Positions 1 to 12,798 of a stretch of 64,000 nucleotides of DNA are shown here, one piece after another; positions within the stretch are counted from its first letter, which is position 1, and every line of letters begins with the position of its first letter. Under the pieces are notes generated by a model. The model made no database searches. It saw only the letters and a list, made by a program, of their open reading frames with translations, and had not been told where the DNA came from. Source of the DNA: Metaphire vulgaris (Eukaryota; Annelida; Clitellata; Crassiclitellata; Megascolecidae). The position numbers and the translations under genes are program-made. The DNA is taken from the NCBI GenBank assembly GCA_018105865.1, contig CM030865.1, positions 5,043,693-5,107,692 on the forward strand, in the 5' to 3' direction.

Positions 1-43
<43 letters not shown>
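1..43. repeat. (ATT)n microsatellite at the window edge
   Basis: A run of T followed by perfect TTA/ATT units. It is cut by the window start. Confidence 0.95.
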
Positions 44-44
<1 letters not shown>

Positions 45-1010
45 AAAACAAAGGTCCTCGTATCATATTCCCACATTCCTCTTATGACGATCAGTGACAT
101 ATGTCAGCTTAGTTTGTATGATTTATTTGCATCTTTTATTTTATTCACTTGGACTTTTGCGCCCCCTCAAGAATTTTGCGCCCTGGGTGACCGCCTTTCC
201 TTTACGGAATCTACGCTATACTACCACGAGCGCCCTCACATTAGGGCAAGAGGGGACATCTGTCCCCTCTGGATAATGAAAATACCAATATTTCACATTG
301 AAATTTGATATAACCTTGCTAAAATATTAACTGTGGCCATTGTGTCAATATGTGTTTTGCCCCCTCCCTCCTGATCAAAATTTCTGTGGGCGCCCACGTA
401 TGCCACCGAATCTCGTGTTTGACCCGAGGTCAATTTTTTAAAAGGAGGGGGTCGGGGTGGGACCACTGTTGTGTTTTAGCAACTGACCCCCAGTTGTGTG
501 CTGGTATAAATTGCTTCGAGTCATCTCCTTCATCATGACAACTTCTGGTCGCTTGTTCAAACGAGCAGATGGAAGGACGGTAAAGAGGCGGAAATCGTTA
601 GAACGCAGGACAAATAAAGGCTAGGACATGTATTTTTATATCCTAATTCTATTGTGAGGTTGGGGTTGGGGGTGGGTGGGCTTGAGCCAAATGCCATCCG
701 CATAAATGCGATGACGGCGTTACGTAACCTGTGTCATGAATCCACCCCCGGCCCCTTAGCTGTTCCAACCCCTCGGTGAACACGGTACGGCTACTCAGGG
801 TGGTTCCATCTGTTGGGGGTGGATCGGGGGTTGTGCCGCACCATTTGTTGGAAGGCAGCTTGTTGTCCCGGTTAACACGGTGACTTTTAAAAAAGTCACG
901 AGGAAACGATGATCGCGTCACGTGGTCATAGAAGGCGTGACTGCAAACGATTGAGAGGTTGAAGAGATACGAGCCAAGGATAGGTTCATGCAATTATGTC
1001 GGTGTCATCT
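44..1010. other. Stretch without a recognisable gene
   Basis: Only short open frames with no family resemblance are present. No splice-flanked coding block, RNA gene or clear transposon end was recognised. Confidence 0.5.
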
Positions 1011-1102
1011 AGATCATCATCATAATTATCATCATAATTATCATGATTATCATCATAATTATCATCATAATTATCATCATAATTATCATGATGATGATGA
1101 TG

Positions 1103-1155
<53 letters not shown>
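1011..1155. repeat. Compound ATC/ATT trinucleotide microsatellite
   Basis: ATC and ATT units alternate, then become pure AAT. The array abuts the 3' end of the SINE that follows, in keeping with a tail-derived microsatellite. Asn/Ile/His-rich open frames here are artefacts of the repeat. Confidence 0.95.
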
Positions 1156-1159
<4 letters not shown>

Positions 1160-1427
1160 GTCAAAGTCCTTCCCCGAGCCTCACGGGCTCATAAGGCGGC
1201 GCTGATCTCCGTTTCTATAGCCCACTGCCAGGCGTGCAATGCCACGGATACGGGGCTAGTGTATCGCATAGCGTATCTGTTTGACTTATCGCAGAGATTT
1301 TTACCACTGCTCCTCATTTTACCACCACGAAAAAGGCCGAGTCGACCTTTAGGGCTCCTGCGGGACTCGAACCCGCGACCTCCTGCTCCATCGTCCAACG
1401 TTGTTACCACTCTGCTAACGTCCCGCC
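1160..1427 (-). mobile_element. tRNA-derived SINE
   Basis: Read on the minus strand the element opens with a tRNA-like head. A B box GGTTCGAGTCC lies at 1373-1363 and an A-box-like TTAGCAGAGTGG at 1418-1407. A shared unrelated body follows and ends near 1160. A second copy with the same head and body lies at 16950-17222 on the plus strand. AAT arrays flank both ends. It is not a functional tRNA: no cloverleaf 3' half follows the B box. Confidence 0.8.
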
Positions 1428-1433
1428 CCAAAA

Positions 1434-1456
1434 TAATAATAATAATTATAATAATA

Positions 1457-1500
<44 letters not shown>

Positions 1501-1560
1501 CATCATCATCATCATCATCATCACCACCACCACCATTTTCATCACCATCGTCGTCGTCGT
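1434..1560. repeat. Compound ATT/ATC/ACC microsatellite
   Basis: AAT/ATT units grade into CAT, CAC and CGT trinucleotides on the 5' side of the SINE. Confidence 0.95.
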
Positions 1561-1754
1561 CTTCTCTGTCTTGAGATAGGTTCAGGCAGAGTCAGACCGA
1601 AGCTGTAATTTACAGTTACGGCCGAAGCCGAAACAGGGCCGTTCCTGCAGTCCTACATTCGGCCAAAGCCGAAGCTAAGCCGAAACTGCCTGTCAGGATT
1701 TTCGAAGTTGGGAATTTTCTTCGTAGCCCCCCTTCGGAAAATGTACGCCACTTA

Positions 1755-2022
<268 letters not shown>

Positions 2023-2838
2023 AAATAATCGCTCTGATGATCTCATGATATAGATTTGTTCGCCCCCCCAAAGTTTCTTCCTCGAATCTCGAAGTTTCTC
2101 GGAATAATTTCAAAGTTTCGGCTGACAATATTATTTTCTTCAGACATGTCTCTGCGCAACGTTGTCATTGCTATTTCTCTGATCGCAGTCAAGGAAATCA
2201 AAGGCTTCGTTGAAATCTATTAGAAGTGCAATAGTTCTACTGGGGACAGCTTCGGTCCAAACGCAATGATTAAGACGTGTCAACGCGATGCAGTAAGCCC
2301 TCATTGGCATTTCGCCGGAATTTAATTGCACGCCGCAAATCCTTGTTCTTGTCCCAGTTTCTCGTTTTTTCTGGTTCGTTTGTCACGAATTGCGACGTAC
2401 TTTGGATCAAAGAATCGCACAGAGTTCCCCTAAGAAAGCATCAAAGGACCAGTTGGCCCCTCCCTTTAAAACCCAAAGCCCCGCTGACCAAAGCTAATAC
2501 TAAGATTGAGCAACAGCGTGGTGGGGGATTTGGGAGAGGTCCAAAGGGTCGCGGATTGACGGGGCGTCGACCCCGCTGTGGAGGACACAAGAAAGAGGCG
2601 TAGTCAACCCATCTCGACCAGCAGGTAAATCGGTCGAAGAAAGTGACAAGGTCGAGACAGGTGAGGGTCAACGGGTAAGTGCTAAGTAGGGGTTGAAGGT
2701 GAACTTTTCGCTCAGGTGATTTCCGTAATTTATGAGAAATCGTCTCTTAGGTGAGATGTTACGAAGACACTCGGTCGAAAGCCTGATACAAGTCACACAA
2801 AACTTAGAATCTTTAAAATATTACATCTATTTGACGCC
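2023..2838. other. Stretch without a recognisable gene
   Basis: Short frames only. One plus-strand frame at 2277-2603 has a basic, Gly-rich end but no start context, splice signal or family similarity that I can see. Confidence 0.4.
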
Positions 2839-3132
2839 CAGTGGCGGTTCCACGTGAGGATGAGTGGAATGCGTCCCCCCACCGGACTTTTTATGTCTGT
2901 AAAACCTATTTTTGGGTAAAAGTCTAGTGAAACAAAGGAGGAAACTGCGGATGACCTTTTTCCCGTTGTCAACCTATTTTTCGGTAAAAGTGTAGTAAAA
3001 TTGGGGGAAGATTCCTTTTTGCCAGCCTTTTTCGACAAAGTTTATTGATTTTTTCCTTCTCTTTTCATTCACCCCACCAACTTCCTATGAATTCATTTCA
3101 TCCCCCACCAAGAAATCCTGGAACCGCCACTG
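2839..3132. mobile_element. hAT-like MITE, CAGTGGCGGTTCC family
   Basis: The 294-bp element starts CAGTGGCGGTTCCA and ends with its inverted complement, TGGAACCGCCACTG. It is bounded by 8-bp direct repeats ttgacgcc and ttaacgcc (one mismatch). A CAGNG terminus with an 8-bp duplication is the hAT signature. A longer relative is at 34975-36169. Confidence 0.85.
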
Positions 3133-3176
3133 TTAACGCCATTCGAAAATGAAAATCTCATCCTGAGATCTAACAC

Positions 3177-3181
3177 GCACA

Positions 3182-3213
<32 letters not shown>
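3177..3213. repeat. (AC)n microsatellite
   Basis: About 37 bases of alternating AC with one TA interruption. Confidence 0.95.
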
Positions 3214-3215
<2 letters not shown>

Positions 3216-4175
3216 TCAGCGGCTACCACGATCCCAAGGTAGTGCGGCGGTTACAGTGCCAATTACCGTAGATCCCCGTACTTATAGCTTATGCCGACAT
3301 TCATAATCACTAATCACTCGCGTAACGAATTTCATAATTTTTCCAAACGTCGCCATCATCAGCCCGTCTTTGTCTCGGGCGCTGGTTCTCTGTCCGAGAT
3401 CTCCGCGCTGGTTCTCGGCGACAGGCGACAGACCGGAAGTAAGGAGAAAACATGATAGACGAAGTCGCGATCTGGGATTATTGGCGAGGGAGAGGGGGAG
3501 GGAGAGGGAGAAGAGGGAATCGAGGAAAGAATAAAGAAGATAGTCTGGATTTTATGGTTCAAAAGTCTTTCGACAACCGCGTGAAGAATTAGAAAAACCG
3601 GGGCAACGCACAAAATTGAAGGAGGAGGACGAGGAGGAGGACGAGGAAGAATTGAGAGAAGATGCGATCGATGGGGTGCCTGGGCCAGAGGGTGGGGCGG
3701 GGGAATCGGGGGCGGCCGCCTTTTAAAGATTTTCTCATCTTCTGAGTGGGTGCTCGTTTTTCTCTCCGGCGAATTTGTTAATTAATTTGTCTTCTGGTCG
3801 AAGCCAATGCAAGTGATTCTGGCGGAGTGGAGGGATGGGGTGGAAAGGGTATGCGGAAAGCAAGAGAGGGGTGGAAAATAGGGGCGGGCGTTAATATAGA
3901 GCGCGTTCAAAGCTGAGGGCGTTTGGGGAGCGATTGAGTGAGGGTATTTAATGAACAGTGGCACTCGAAGCAACTCACGGATATGAGTACAAATCAAGCG
4001 TAAAAGAGAAAATTTTATGATCAGAAATTCCGTTATTCGATCATGATCAAGATTATGAATTTGAAAACTCTGACATTGGTTTTTACTCAGAAATTTCATC
4101 TCCTTAAAATCCATAAAGAAATTTTTCTCCAAATTCGTTCGTTCAAGGCTTACTTAGCCTCCTAAAACATTTTGA
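3214..4175. other. Stretch without a recognisable gene
   Basis: Purine-rich GAGGGA/GAGGAC tracts occur near 3485-3660, followed by unique-looking sequence. No supported gene. Confidence 0.5.
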
Positions 4176-4179
4176 ATCA

Positions 4180-4242
<63 letters not shown>

Positions 4243-4263
4243 CATCATCATCATCATCATCAT

Positions 4264-4327
<64 letters not shown>
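4176..4327. repeat. (ATT)n-(ATC)n-(ACT)n microsatellite on a CR1 3' end
   Basis: The array is preceded at 4147-4175 by a degenerate version of the sequence (cttacttagcctcctaaa.. then aatcac) that also precedes the ATT arrays at 38739 and 53889. It is therefore probably the tail of the same CR1-like retrotransposon. Confidence 0.8.
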
Positions 4328-4328
<1 letters not shown>

Positions 4329-5518
4329 GGCCTACTACAAGTGTTCATATGTTGTCAATAAATAACGCAATGGTTGTTCGACTTTTAAAAAGAATTCGTT
4401 TCTTTGCAGATCTATTTCATATGAATACATTGACGTCTATTAATAACCTTGACTGGTCATGGCCTATAGCCTGTAATTGCAGCAACTGAGGCTAAAGTTC
4501 CGCCATTTTGCGAAGCAAATGAGTGTGTTAACTTATCGTTATAGATTCGTTAATGCTTTAATGTGGTAAATTCGTTGAAAATGCCGTCATGCACCGCGAT
4601 TAACTGTACAACAGAATGGCCTCTAATTCCTAAAATAATAGATCTAAAGTTAATTCCTACTACAATAAGATAGCTTATATAATCAGTGATCTATATATAC
4701 GAGTGAAAATCACCAAAAAGGAACTTAATTACTGTAAATAGCAAAACGGGGAAGTTTGAGTCGGCAATAGTGAGGTCGGCCGCCATCTTGCGAGGTTGAG
4801 ACCGTGGCCTCAGGCTAACGAGGCTATGACCAGTCTAGGCTATTAATAGACGTCAATGCATGAATACCATTTTATAATAGTATCTTTATTTTGATCCCGT
4901 TTGACGGTTGCCAAGCAACGATAGCATTTAATTTATCTAGCGCTGACTTTGCGGCCTTCGCTTGTGTCAACGGTATTTCTGAATGCCTAAGTAATTCTCC
5001 GGTCAGTTAACTCCAATCGCGATTGGCATCGATTGAAACGAAGATGGCTATAGGCCTCAAGGGAAATCTTCGTTACCTTTAACCTTTCGGCCTTTTCTCG
5101 CTCTCAGTCTTTAACCCGTCTTTCGCGATTTCGGTCGCCTCCCCGCTAATTCGAACGAGGGTCATTGAGAAACGCGGCAGGTGGGGTTGAACCCAGGAGG
5201 TCTCGGGATTTGGAACAGGTGAGCGAACATTCAATAAAAGGCAAACGATATTGAAGCCGCGCTGAAAGTTTCGTCAAAGATAAACGACGGACGAAGATGC
5301 AGCGAGCGGAAAATCGAGATAATTCGAGGGGAAAATCCAGGCCCTACACAGAGACACAGCACCTGTCATGGCCTTACTACAGGTCCGACCTTTTTGTCTT
5401 CTATTTTACCGTGTTTTCTGGCAACAGGAATGGCATGGCGGGCGTAGTCAAGGTCGCCGAAACCAAGCAGCAACACAAAGGACGATAACGGCCTAACAGT
5501 CAAACGAGAGTTTTAATA
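4328..5518. other. Stretch without a recognisable gene
   Basis: AT-rich sequence with scattered short frames. No family, exon or element end recognised. Confidence 0.5.
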
Positions 5519-6045
5519 CAGTGGCGGCTCCAGGCATTTTATTCTAGGCCTTCTCTGGGGGAATCCCCCAAGTTTTAAAATCCCCCCAAATTCTATATGT
5601 TGCATTGGAGGGTGGAAATTTTCCCCAAAAGTGTGTCGAGTTGGGTTTTTTGAGAGTGGAGGACATAAGGATGATCATTTTTTGGTCGTCAGCGCATTGG
5701 AGAATGATATGAAATATGAAGAAGATGACCCTTTTTTGCTTGTCACCACCACATCCGGGGAGGAAAGAAATATAAGGCTGGCTTTTTTGCTTGTCAAGGT
5801 TTTTGGGGAGACAAACCTTCTCCCCAAACATTTCAAACGCCCCCCCCAAATTCAAGGTGGCTAGAATAAACACTGGCTCTAGGATTTGGCAAGTGGGATA
5901 GGGGAGTTGGGGTGACAACTTCTAAGCATGGGGACCAACCATTCGTTGATAGGTGTGTTGTAATGGGTATATGATCCTAACAGGGGGCCACTGAGGGGGC
6001 AAGCATCCAGTAGGGGGCACGAGCCCCCATGTGGAGCCGCTACTG
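5519..6045. mobile_element. hAT-like MITE, CAGTGGCGGCTCC family, with a nested element
   Basis: It begins CAGTGGCGGCTCCAGG and ends GGAGCCGCTACTG. It is flanked by 8-bp repeats ttttaata and tttcaata. The body (gatttggcaagtgggg.., gggggcacgagccccc) is shared with copies at 16555, 30132 and 45244. The left arm is interrupted by a second MITE at 5535-5875. Confidence 0.85.
5535..5875. mobile_element. Nested MITE, TTATTCTAG family
   Basis: Its ends resemble the CAGTGTTTATTCTAG family (copies at 14108, 26875, 55799, 61166). The left tip is eroded to CATTTTATTCTAG; the right tip is intact CTAGAATAAACACTG. Duplicated host bases gctccagg and gctctagg border it inside the older element. Confidence 0.75.
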
Positions 6046-6155
6046 TTTCAATACGTATTTTGAGAGTGTAGCTCATAAGGCTTTTAAAACGCCATTCGCA
6101 TTCCTTAAAATTACGCGTCCTCTTAGCGTTTCGCGTCCTCTTATAAGCTTCTAAG

Positions 6156-6533
6156 CAGGAGCGTAGCCAGGAATTTCATTTGGGAGGGTACAATTATTTT
6201 GGGTGGGTATAAATCTGAACTATAACCCACATAAACCATATAAACCACATGTAAATCACATAGAAAACTTTAAGGTAGACTGATTTTTTTGTGTGGGGGG
6301 GCAGTGTTTAATCTAGACTCCTGGTCTCTGGGAGGGACTGAAAAAGCCGGGGAAAACTGACAAAGCCGGGGGAATTCTGCTAGGGGCCGCTGTTAGTCCA
6401 TGTAGTATTCCAAAATTTCCGGGGCAATTTGAAATTTCAGGGGGGAAGGGCAATTTTCCCCCGGAAACGGCCTAGATTAAACACTGAGGGGTATATACCG
6501 ATATACCCCCGTCGCAGCGTCGCTACGCCCCTG
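6156..6533. mobile_element. hAT-like MITE, CAGGAGCGTAGCC family
   Basis: Termini CAGGAGCGTAGCCAGG and GTCGCTACGCCCCTG are inverted repeats, flanked by perfect 8-bp duplications cttctaag. A CAGTGTTTAATCTAG element (6302-6486) sits inside. A relative at 41099-41346 splits a reverse transcriptase relic. Confidence 0.88.
6302..6486. mobile_element. Nested MITE, CAGTGTTTAATCTAG family
   Basis: Inverted ends CAGTGTTTAATCTAG and CTAGATTAAACACTG lie inside the 6156-6533 element. The target duplication is unclear in a G-rich context. Confidence 0.75.
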
Positions 6534-7735
6534 CTTCTAAGACTCTTTCATGTTGTCATCCCTGCCTAACAGTAAGCCTATAGTGCGCTTGGTAGAATCA
6601 GGTCTACCTATATTTAGTCCAGAGACGTAGCCTATTTTAAAAGAAATCGCAGACCCCTACGCAGAACCTCGCTAGGCCGGCCAATGCACCTCAACTATAG
6701 GCCTAACTATTCAACGATAGATTAAGAGCATAAGAATAAGCTGCTACCATGGTAATGCTAGAGAAAGCGCTATATAGGCTAAATTTACGAGAATTTACTT
6801 ACATGGGGGAACAAGATAGGCTACGCGTTCGAGGCAAGGTGCAGACAATAATTATTCTTAAGAACTGTTTATTTATTAGACTGAGTCTGATGGTCGTCAT
6901 TTTATAGTTTAAATGAGTCTTAAATTGGAAGAAATTGTCGATTTTTGAGGTTTCACTGAAAATTACATACGACCACTGTCACAACCTGGCCTTCACCATG
7001 GTTCATTAATGACGATTCGCAAGAGGGTGAATGTAAAGTACAACTTGTATTCACTAGAGGGCCATTCTACTCCAAAGGATGCAAATGACAACAATCTAAC
7101 AAAATACAGATTACATTTTATTTACCGGTAAAAGGTAAATGTATTTGGTAATCCACTAAACACACAAGTGAATTAACTTCAATAACTAAACATGTGGTTT
7201 ACCAAAATTTAGAAAAATAAGTACAGTACTGGCACCGTACATCTCTATTATCTTGCTTAACTGTTCATATTTTCTCTGTGCTTTTATATTGTATGTTCAG
7301 AAACATTGACATCATGTACAACCGACTACGCATGACTTATTTGGTGTTTACTGTACTGTCTGCAACTACGGTCGGTATGGGCATGTACATGTATATTTAA
7401 CCGAAGAGGCCATCCATATATTAGACACACAAAAGGCATCTCATACCCCCACTCCCCTTCCACACCCCATACATTTTTCATACCCTCCCCTACGCGTAGA
7501 CAAATTACATGTAGTTGCTCTACCCCCAACCTGGTTGAAAAATTCATTTTTAGCCATAGCAACAAAGCATTTGTTCTACTATTAAATTATAGCTGCGTAA
7601 TATCATGCTTCCTAACATTGATACTTACAAGAGCATTCACTGAATGAGAATCGAACCCTCAACTTTAAGTTTAGGTAGGAAGGTTATGGCCTGAATTAGA
7701 TGGGAGTAATGGCACGAAAATACAAGACAACTTTG
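6534..7735. other. Intergenic stretch downstream of the L12 gene
   Basis: AT-rich sequence with no supported coding exon. A 79-residue minus-strand frame at 7326-7565 has no family resemblance and no splice context. Confidence 0.5.
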
Positions 7736-7752
7736 ACAGTCAGATTTTCAAA

Positions 7753-7758
7753 GTTTAA
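7753..7758 (-). terminator. Probable polyadenylation signal of the L12 gene
   Basis: Minus-strand ATTAAA, about 110 bases beyond the predicted stop codon. It is the only such hexamer I saw in the expected range. Confidence 0.5.
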
Positions 7759-7866
7759 TAAAGTTCACTCAGAAATTCAGATTTCACATTGTTTGTGACA
7801 GCTTGTTTTATCCTCAATAAAATAGATGCTGTTCATATTTAAAAAGCAGTTCCAGCTTTCAGACTT

Positions 7867-10800
7867 TCATGCCTAAAAAAGACACAAGAAAATACTAAAC
7901 AGAAACTGTTGGCTTAGTGCTACACTTAAATAAGCCCAATCATTCTAAAATTATCACTCATCAGCTCAATTAGATCTTTTGAGGAAGATATACTAGACAA
8001 TTCCTTATATAGAAATGTAATGCTGACTTACCAGTAACCAAAGTTACTTATTGGACACAATAATAAATCATAGTCTTTGGCCCAAAAACTCACTGAACAA
8101 ACTACAACTTGTCATTTTATCATATATGCATTATATTCACCTTTTTAAAACACCACATCAGTTTAACATGACACAAATTGAATACACTGTACTAGTCTCA
8201 ATGCAGTATCATAATTAACTAACTGGCCATCTCCCAAACTCATCCGAAAACATTCAAAAAGTAGCTAACTACCCCCCCACAAACAATTCACCATAATAAT
8301 TCTTAAGGGGCCATGGCATTATTATGCAATGCTTGAGGATGGTTGGGCGCGTCCTTGAAGACATTATGTGGGTGTGAGCTTAACTGTATGTAATGCCTTT
8401 AAAAATTGAATCACCAGCAGTAAAGAGTTACAGCAAGAGATTTGGACACCGCAGCCATCATTATACTAGATTATATTTCATGTTAATGTCTGCCATCGGA
8501 CAACAAACAGCAGGGTAACATTGTATTCAAGACATGGTATACATGTGCATGTAGTGTATTATCAATGGCATATTTGTTACCCACTGCTGAGGTGGGTCTA
8601 TTGAAATGTTATTAAATCATTATAAAGTGGGTAAGTCAAGGCCATTTCCAGCATTATATAATTTGGCAATGACCCCTAAGATACCCATAACTGATCCTTA
8701 TGATAATCCATACGTGCTACTATGGAATCCACCACAGCTTATAGAATTGCCTATCACTCACCTCTGGGACATCAATTTCTCCAGCATTGATTTTGTCAAT
8801 GACATCATGTGGATGAGATCCATCCACAGTACATCCAACGGACTGACAAGTACCTATACAAAATAAATACATTATAATACGATAAATACATATGTGAAAT
8901 ACTTATGATTTGATATGTCACAACATGCTATCATGGCCGGACAAAATGTCATGGGTTGGGGTAAAGCTTAGGGTGCTTGAAATTAACACGCTCCAGCACA
9001 AACAGCCCATGTAAGTCACGGAGCAGTGGTGTTACATGGTCTCTGTCAAAACTATCTATTAAATACAAAATTCAAAATGTTCCAGAGGAGACCAAGCAAA
9101 GTCTCTGACCAGAATGATAGCAAGCAATCTCATTTATTTAAGAAAAAAACTACAAACAGAAATTTGTAGAAGTCACAAAGAAAGCATAAAGGGCTAGCGA
9201 TATAATGAATGCTCTAAACATAGAAACCCAATATTCCAGGACAAATCCTGGCTCATAAATTCTGAACCCCTCAATACACCACGACTATAACATTAAGAAC
9301 AGTTAAACAAATAAGTATCATATTATGTATATATAATTCCACTTGCAAGTATTATTACAGCTACATTTCAATCCTTATAACATGTAAACTTGTTTTTGCA
9401 AAATTGAAGCCAAATGAAGTGGCTACATACCCAGGACCTCCTTTATAGTCCCAACCAAAGACTTGGCCATGCTACGAACTTTCATCGTACGGGCAATTCC
9501 AATTATCTCATCCAATGAAAGATTACCCGAGTGTTTGACTGTTGCAAAGCAAATACATTTACTGATCTTAGAACGCTTAACTTGTACAATACATACCAGA
9601 TCTTGTACAACCACTAACACATAATAATAGCAATATTAAAAATAATAATCAACATTCATAACTTCATAATGCATCAAGGTATCAAGTGGTGGCAACTCAA
9701 AATTTTGCAGAGTTGGAAGACCTAGCAGACAAAAAGCGGTGTATTTTCCAAATCCATTATTACTACACAACCACTACAGAAGGCATGGTATCATATGGAA
9801 GTTTCAAAAACCAAATCTTAAACAATACTCAAAAGTTACCATAACTGTCTACTGTAAATTGTCATGTTAAGAAACAATTAACAGCTACTTAACCCTTTTG
9901 CCCTGCAAGACTGATATTTTGGTCTCATAATTTACTGGTTATACAGATTGTCCGGGCAAAAGGGTTAAGTCATCATTTTGCCCTTACAACATATAACAAT
10001 TAAGAAAACATAAATAAATTACGAGAAATCTCACGGTATTTCACTCTATTTCAAAACGCAGACAAAAAACTTTGCTAGCTGCTGTAAATCTTCAGATAAA
10101 TAAATACCTAGATCCATTCACTCCTGTCTGCAAAAGGTTTCTAATGTTTCCATTCAATATAACAGATTTTCGAAGTTAATCAGGTTCATAACTACTTACT
10201 GTTCTTGACCTTCTTTCGATCACGAGGAGGTTCCTTCAAAGCCTTGATGATCAGCGATGAAGCTGACGGGATGACGGCTATCTGAGCCTGCCGGTTCTGG
10301 ATCGTCAGCTGAACGGTGATCCTAAGACCCTTCCAATCCTGAGAGGCTTTGGCGATATCTTCACCGACCTTCTTTGGGCTCAGACCCAGTGGACCGATTT
10401 TCGGGGCAAGTGCCGAGGTAGCACCAACTTCGCCACCGACCGCTCGAAGGCATACTACAGCACAACACTCCCACTATAATATAGCACCACAATTTCAGTG
10501 CACATCAATGGGAACTACGCCTACCAGTTGCAACCACTGGTATTGTTTAATGGTTGTACCACTCCTAAAAACTCCCATAGAAATATTAAAAGTATACCTA
10601 ACAGTGGGACTTCTGTTATTTAAACAAAAAATGCCTCTTTTCAGAAGAATTGCAAGTGCCAACATAACTTTAAACATATAGAAGCTCTGACTTATACGAT
10701 GCATTCATTTTGAATCAGATTCTATTTTCAATATTCTTTGTCATTTCAAGTCTACCAAGACCTAAGTAAGTAAAATCTCGTTGATTTCTATAGCGCCTTG

Positions 10801-11230
10801 GAAAGCAGCACAACAGTAGCTGCTTATTCTTAGGCGCTCGGCCTTTCTTAAAATGTAGTGTATGCAGTCCCGGTAACCGGTACTCGATCTATGCAGCTAG
10901 AGTCCCGTGAGTAGTATGATTGGTTGCGTTTATCACGTGAATATGTCACGTGCTCAGAAGCAAATGTTGGTTCAAACTTTTGCAAGCGTTGGTTCAAATT
11001 TTTTATTATTTGATTGTAAATATTGAAGAAGATATTGGGTAAGTAAGAAATATAATATGATCAATAAGGTACATTAGTTGGTATATTATTATCCTTAATG
11101 TACAGTAGTATGTAGGGAGAGAATCTAGAATCCGGGACTCCCGGCTACCGAGAAAACAGAGAGATTATTTGCAATAGGCCCAATTACATCAATCACTTGT
11201 TGAGGCTGCTTATTCCTAGCTATTCGGTTC

Positions 11231-11284
<54 letters not shown>

Positions 11285-12126
11285 CTAAAGTCCCGTGTGC
11301 AGAGACTCTAGCTATGTGGATAGAGTACCGGCTGCCGGTACTATATCTCTATGGTTAGAGTCCCGTGCTACACGTCACAAAATAGAACCAATCACATCAT
11401 CACATCACTCACGAGACCCTATCTCTATGGCTAAAATCCCGGTTACCGGGACTGCATCCACGACCTTCTTAAAATAGCTATGGGGAACATATATGATCAG
11501 CCAGGCAAACAACACTGGTAAAGACGACGCAAAACTTTCAGCAAAATTTCAATAATTTTGAGCAACTTCTATCAAACTCCAAGTCCCAAATTATTATAAG
11601 GTTGTGACATAACTAAACCATATTGAATATGCTGTTTTTAACTTAAAATCATATTAATGGAGAAATATTCACCGTTTTAAAACTTGAATATTTCACCATT
11701 ACCAGTGCCTAATTTTGTCCCAGTGTTATGTGTAGCGAAATGAAACATCTATGTTTTCTATGTAAACCTACTTTTGTTTAAGGACATATATGAAGCTTAC
11801 AAAGCCGCACAAGACAGAGACGAATGGAGGAGGCGCACTCAAATTGCAATAAAAACCAACGGGTATTGCCCCCATGGAGAAAAATGAATAAATGAATTAC
11901 GACTACAAAGATTTAAGCAACGAATATTCAGGCTTCAAATATTTAGGCCGTTTTGATTAGATAATTCAGTATATAGGACCGGATAATACAGCAGATATAC
12001 AGGCGCCATAAGGATATTACAGCATTGTCAAATCAAAGGTGGCATGGGCTGTGTAAACGGAGCAAAATGATAACCAACCGATCACTTACCGACTTTAACC
12101 TCGGTCGGATCGAACTTGGGACCCAT
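7867..12126 (-). CDS. RPL12: 60S ribosomal protein L12 (uL11 family), five exons
   Basis: Large-subunit protein that binds the GTPase-associated region of 28S rRNA at the stalk base. Coding exons on the minus strand: 12126-12090 ([12 protein letters not shown]), 10454-10200, 9538-9431, 8853-8762 and a six-base coding end at 7872-7867 (Ala, stop). The exons total 498 bp and give 165 residues, the usual animal length. Recognisable family blocks are [27 protein letters not shown] and [12 protein letters not shown] in exon 2, [11 protein letters not shown] in exon 3 and [12 protein letters not shown] in exon 4. Introns begin GTAAGT, GTAAGT, GTATGT and GTGAGT. The last exon is inferred from a strong pyrimidine tract ending TTTTTTAG at 7873; if that intron were retained, translation would run 13 extra codons to a stop. 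The first intron carries unrelated retroelement debris. Confidence 0.93.
10740..11480. repeat. Repetitive block in L12 intron 1
   Basis: Several variants of agagtcccg and ccggtaccgg-like sequence recur in both orientations around a (TA)n run at 11237-11281. The block looks like a decayed element that I cannot classify. Confidence 0.4.
11787..11888 (+). mobile_element. Non-LTR retrotransposon ORF2 tail
   Basis: The plus frame reads ..[15 protein letters not shown].. and ends ..GYCPHGEK before a stop. This is the usual DRxxW C-terminal tail of several LINE reverse transcriptases. Only this short 3' piece remains, antisense inside L12 intron 1. Confidence 0.6.
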
Positions 12127-12238
12127 TGTTCTTCTTTAAGGTAGCGTTGGACTTGGTTCAAGGCGTAGGACTGGCTGGATGATCTACGATTAGAACGACC
12201 AGAAAGTTGCGTCCGCCACCTTTACTCATTAAAACTCA

Positions 12239-12251
12239 GCAAGAAAGGAAG
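12239..12251 (-). promoter_or_regulatory. Possible 5' TOP start site of the L12 gene
   Basis: About 125 bases upstream of the start codon the minus strand reads CACTTCCTTTCTT. The C followed by an unbroken pyrimidine tract matches the terminal oligopyrimidine start typical of ribosomal protein mRNAs. Inferred only. Confidence 0.4.
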
Positions 12252-12618
12252 TGCTCCGTCCGGAAATTAAACGGCAACGCCATAGAATATCATAAAAAAT
12301 CTCGCTGCCGTGTTTTGTTTACCATAGCACTCTATGGTAATTGGTTACTACGGAAATGAGAAGAAATTCTTAGATCATTGACAATTCTGTGCATAATTTA
12401 AGAGAAACGATCTAGGAGAAAACTTAAAATCAGACTAAGAATAAAATTCCATTTTATATTTTTAAAATACTGACTGGCATTATCAATGTTGTGATGATCG
12501 TAAATAATAACAATGATACAGATCATACAGTCAAAGAATATGGTTAACAATTTATAATGTCGTGCATTAATCGGTGATCGATAACCAGTCGAATCGTAAA
12601 CCCCACGGTAACATCTAA

Positions 12619-12798
12619 CAAGGATATTTCTAGGATTGTGAATTTGGGGTGTCGACCTCAAATTGGGGTGTCGGAGCTAATTAGTATGCATTTTGTATGC
12701 ATACCATTGTCACATTACCAAAGTTGGGGGTGTCGACCTAAAATTTGAGGGGGAGTATTGGTGGGTGTTAGGGGAGTGTGAAAAGAAAAATATCCCTG
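12619..12798. mobile_element. hAT-like MITE, CAAGGATATTTC family
   Basis: Ends CAAGGATATTTCTAGG and AAATATCCCTG are inverted. Perfect 8-bp duplications acatctaa flank it. The matching place in duplication copy B (about 26225) has no insert. A 103-bp relative is at 52867-52969. Confidence 0.85.

Noticed and set aside
7326..7565. 79-codon minus-strand frame downstream of L12
   Set aside because: No family resemblance, no splice context, and it lies beyond the probable polyadenylation signal.
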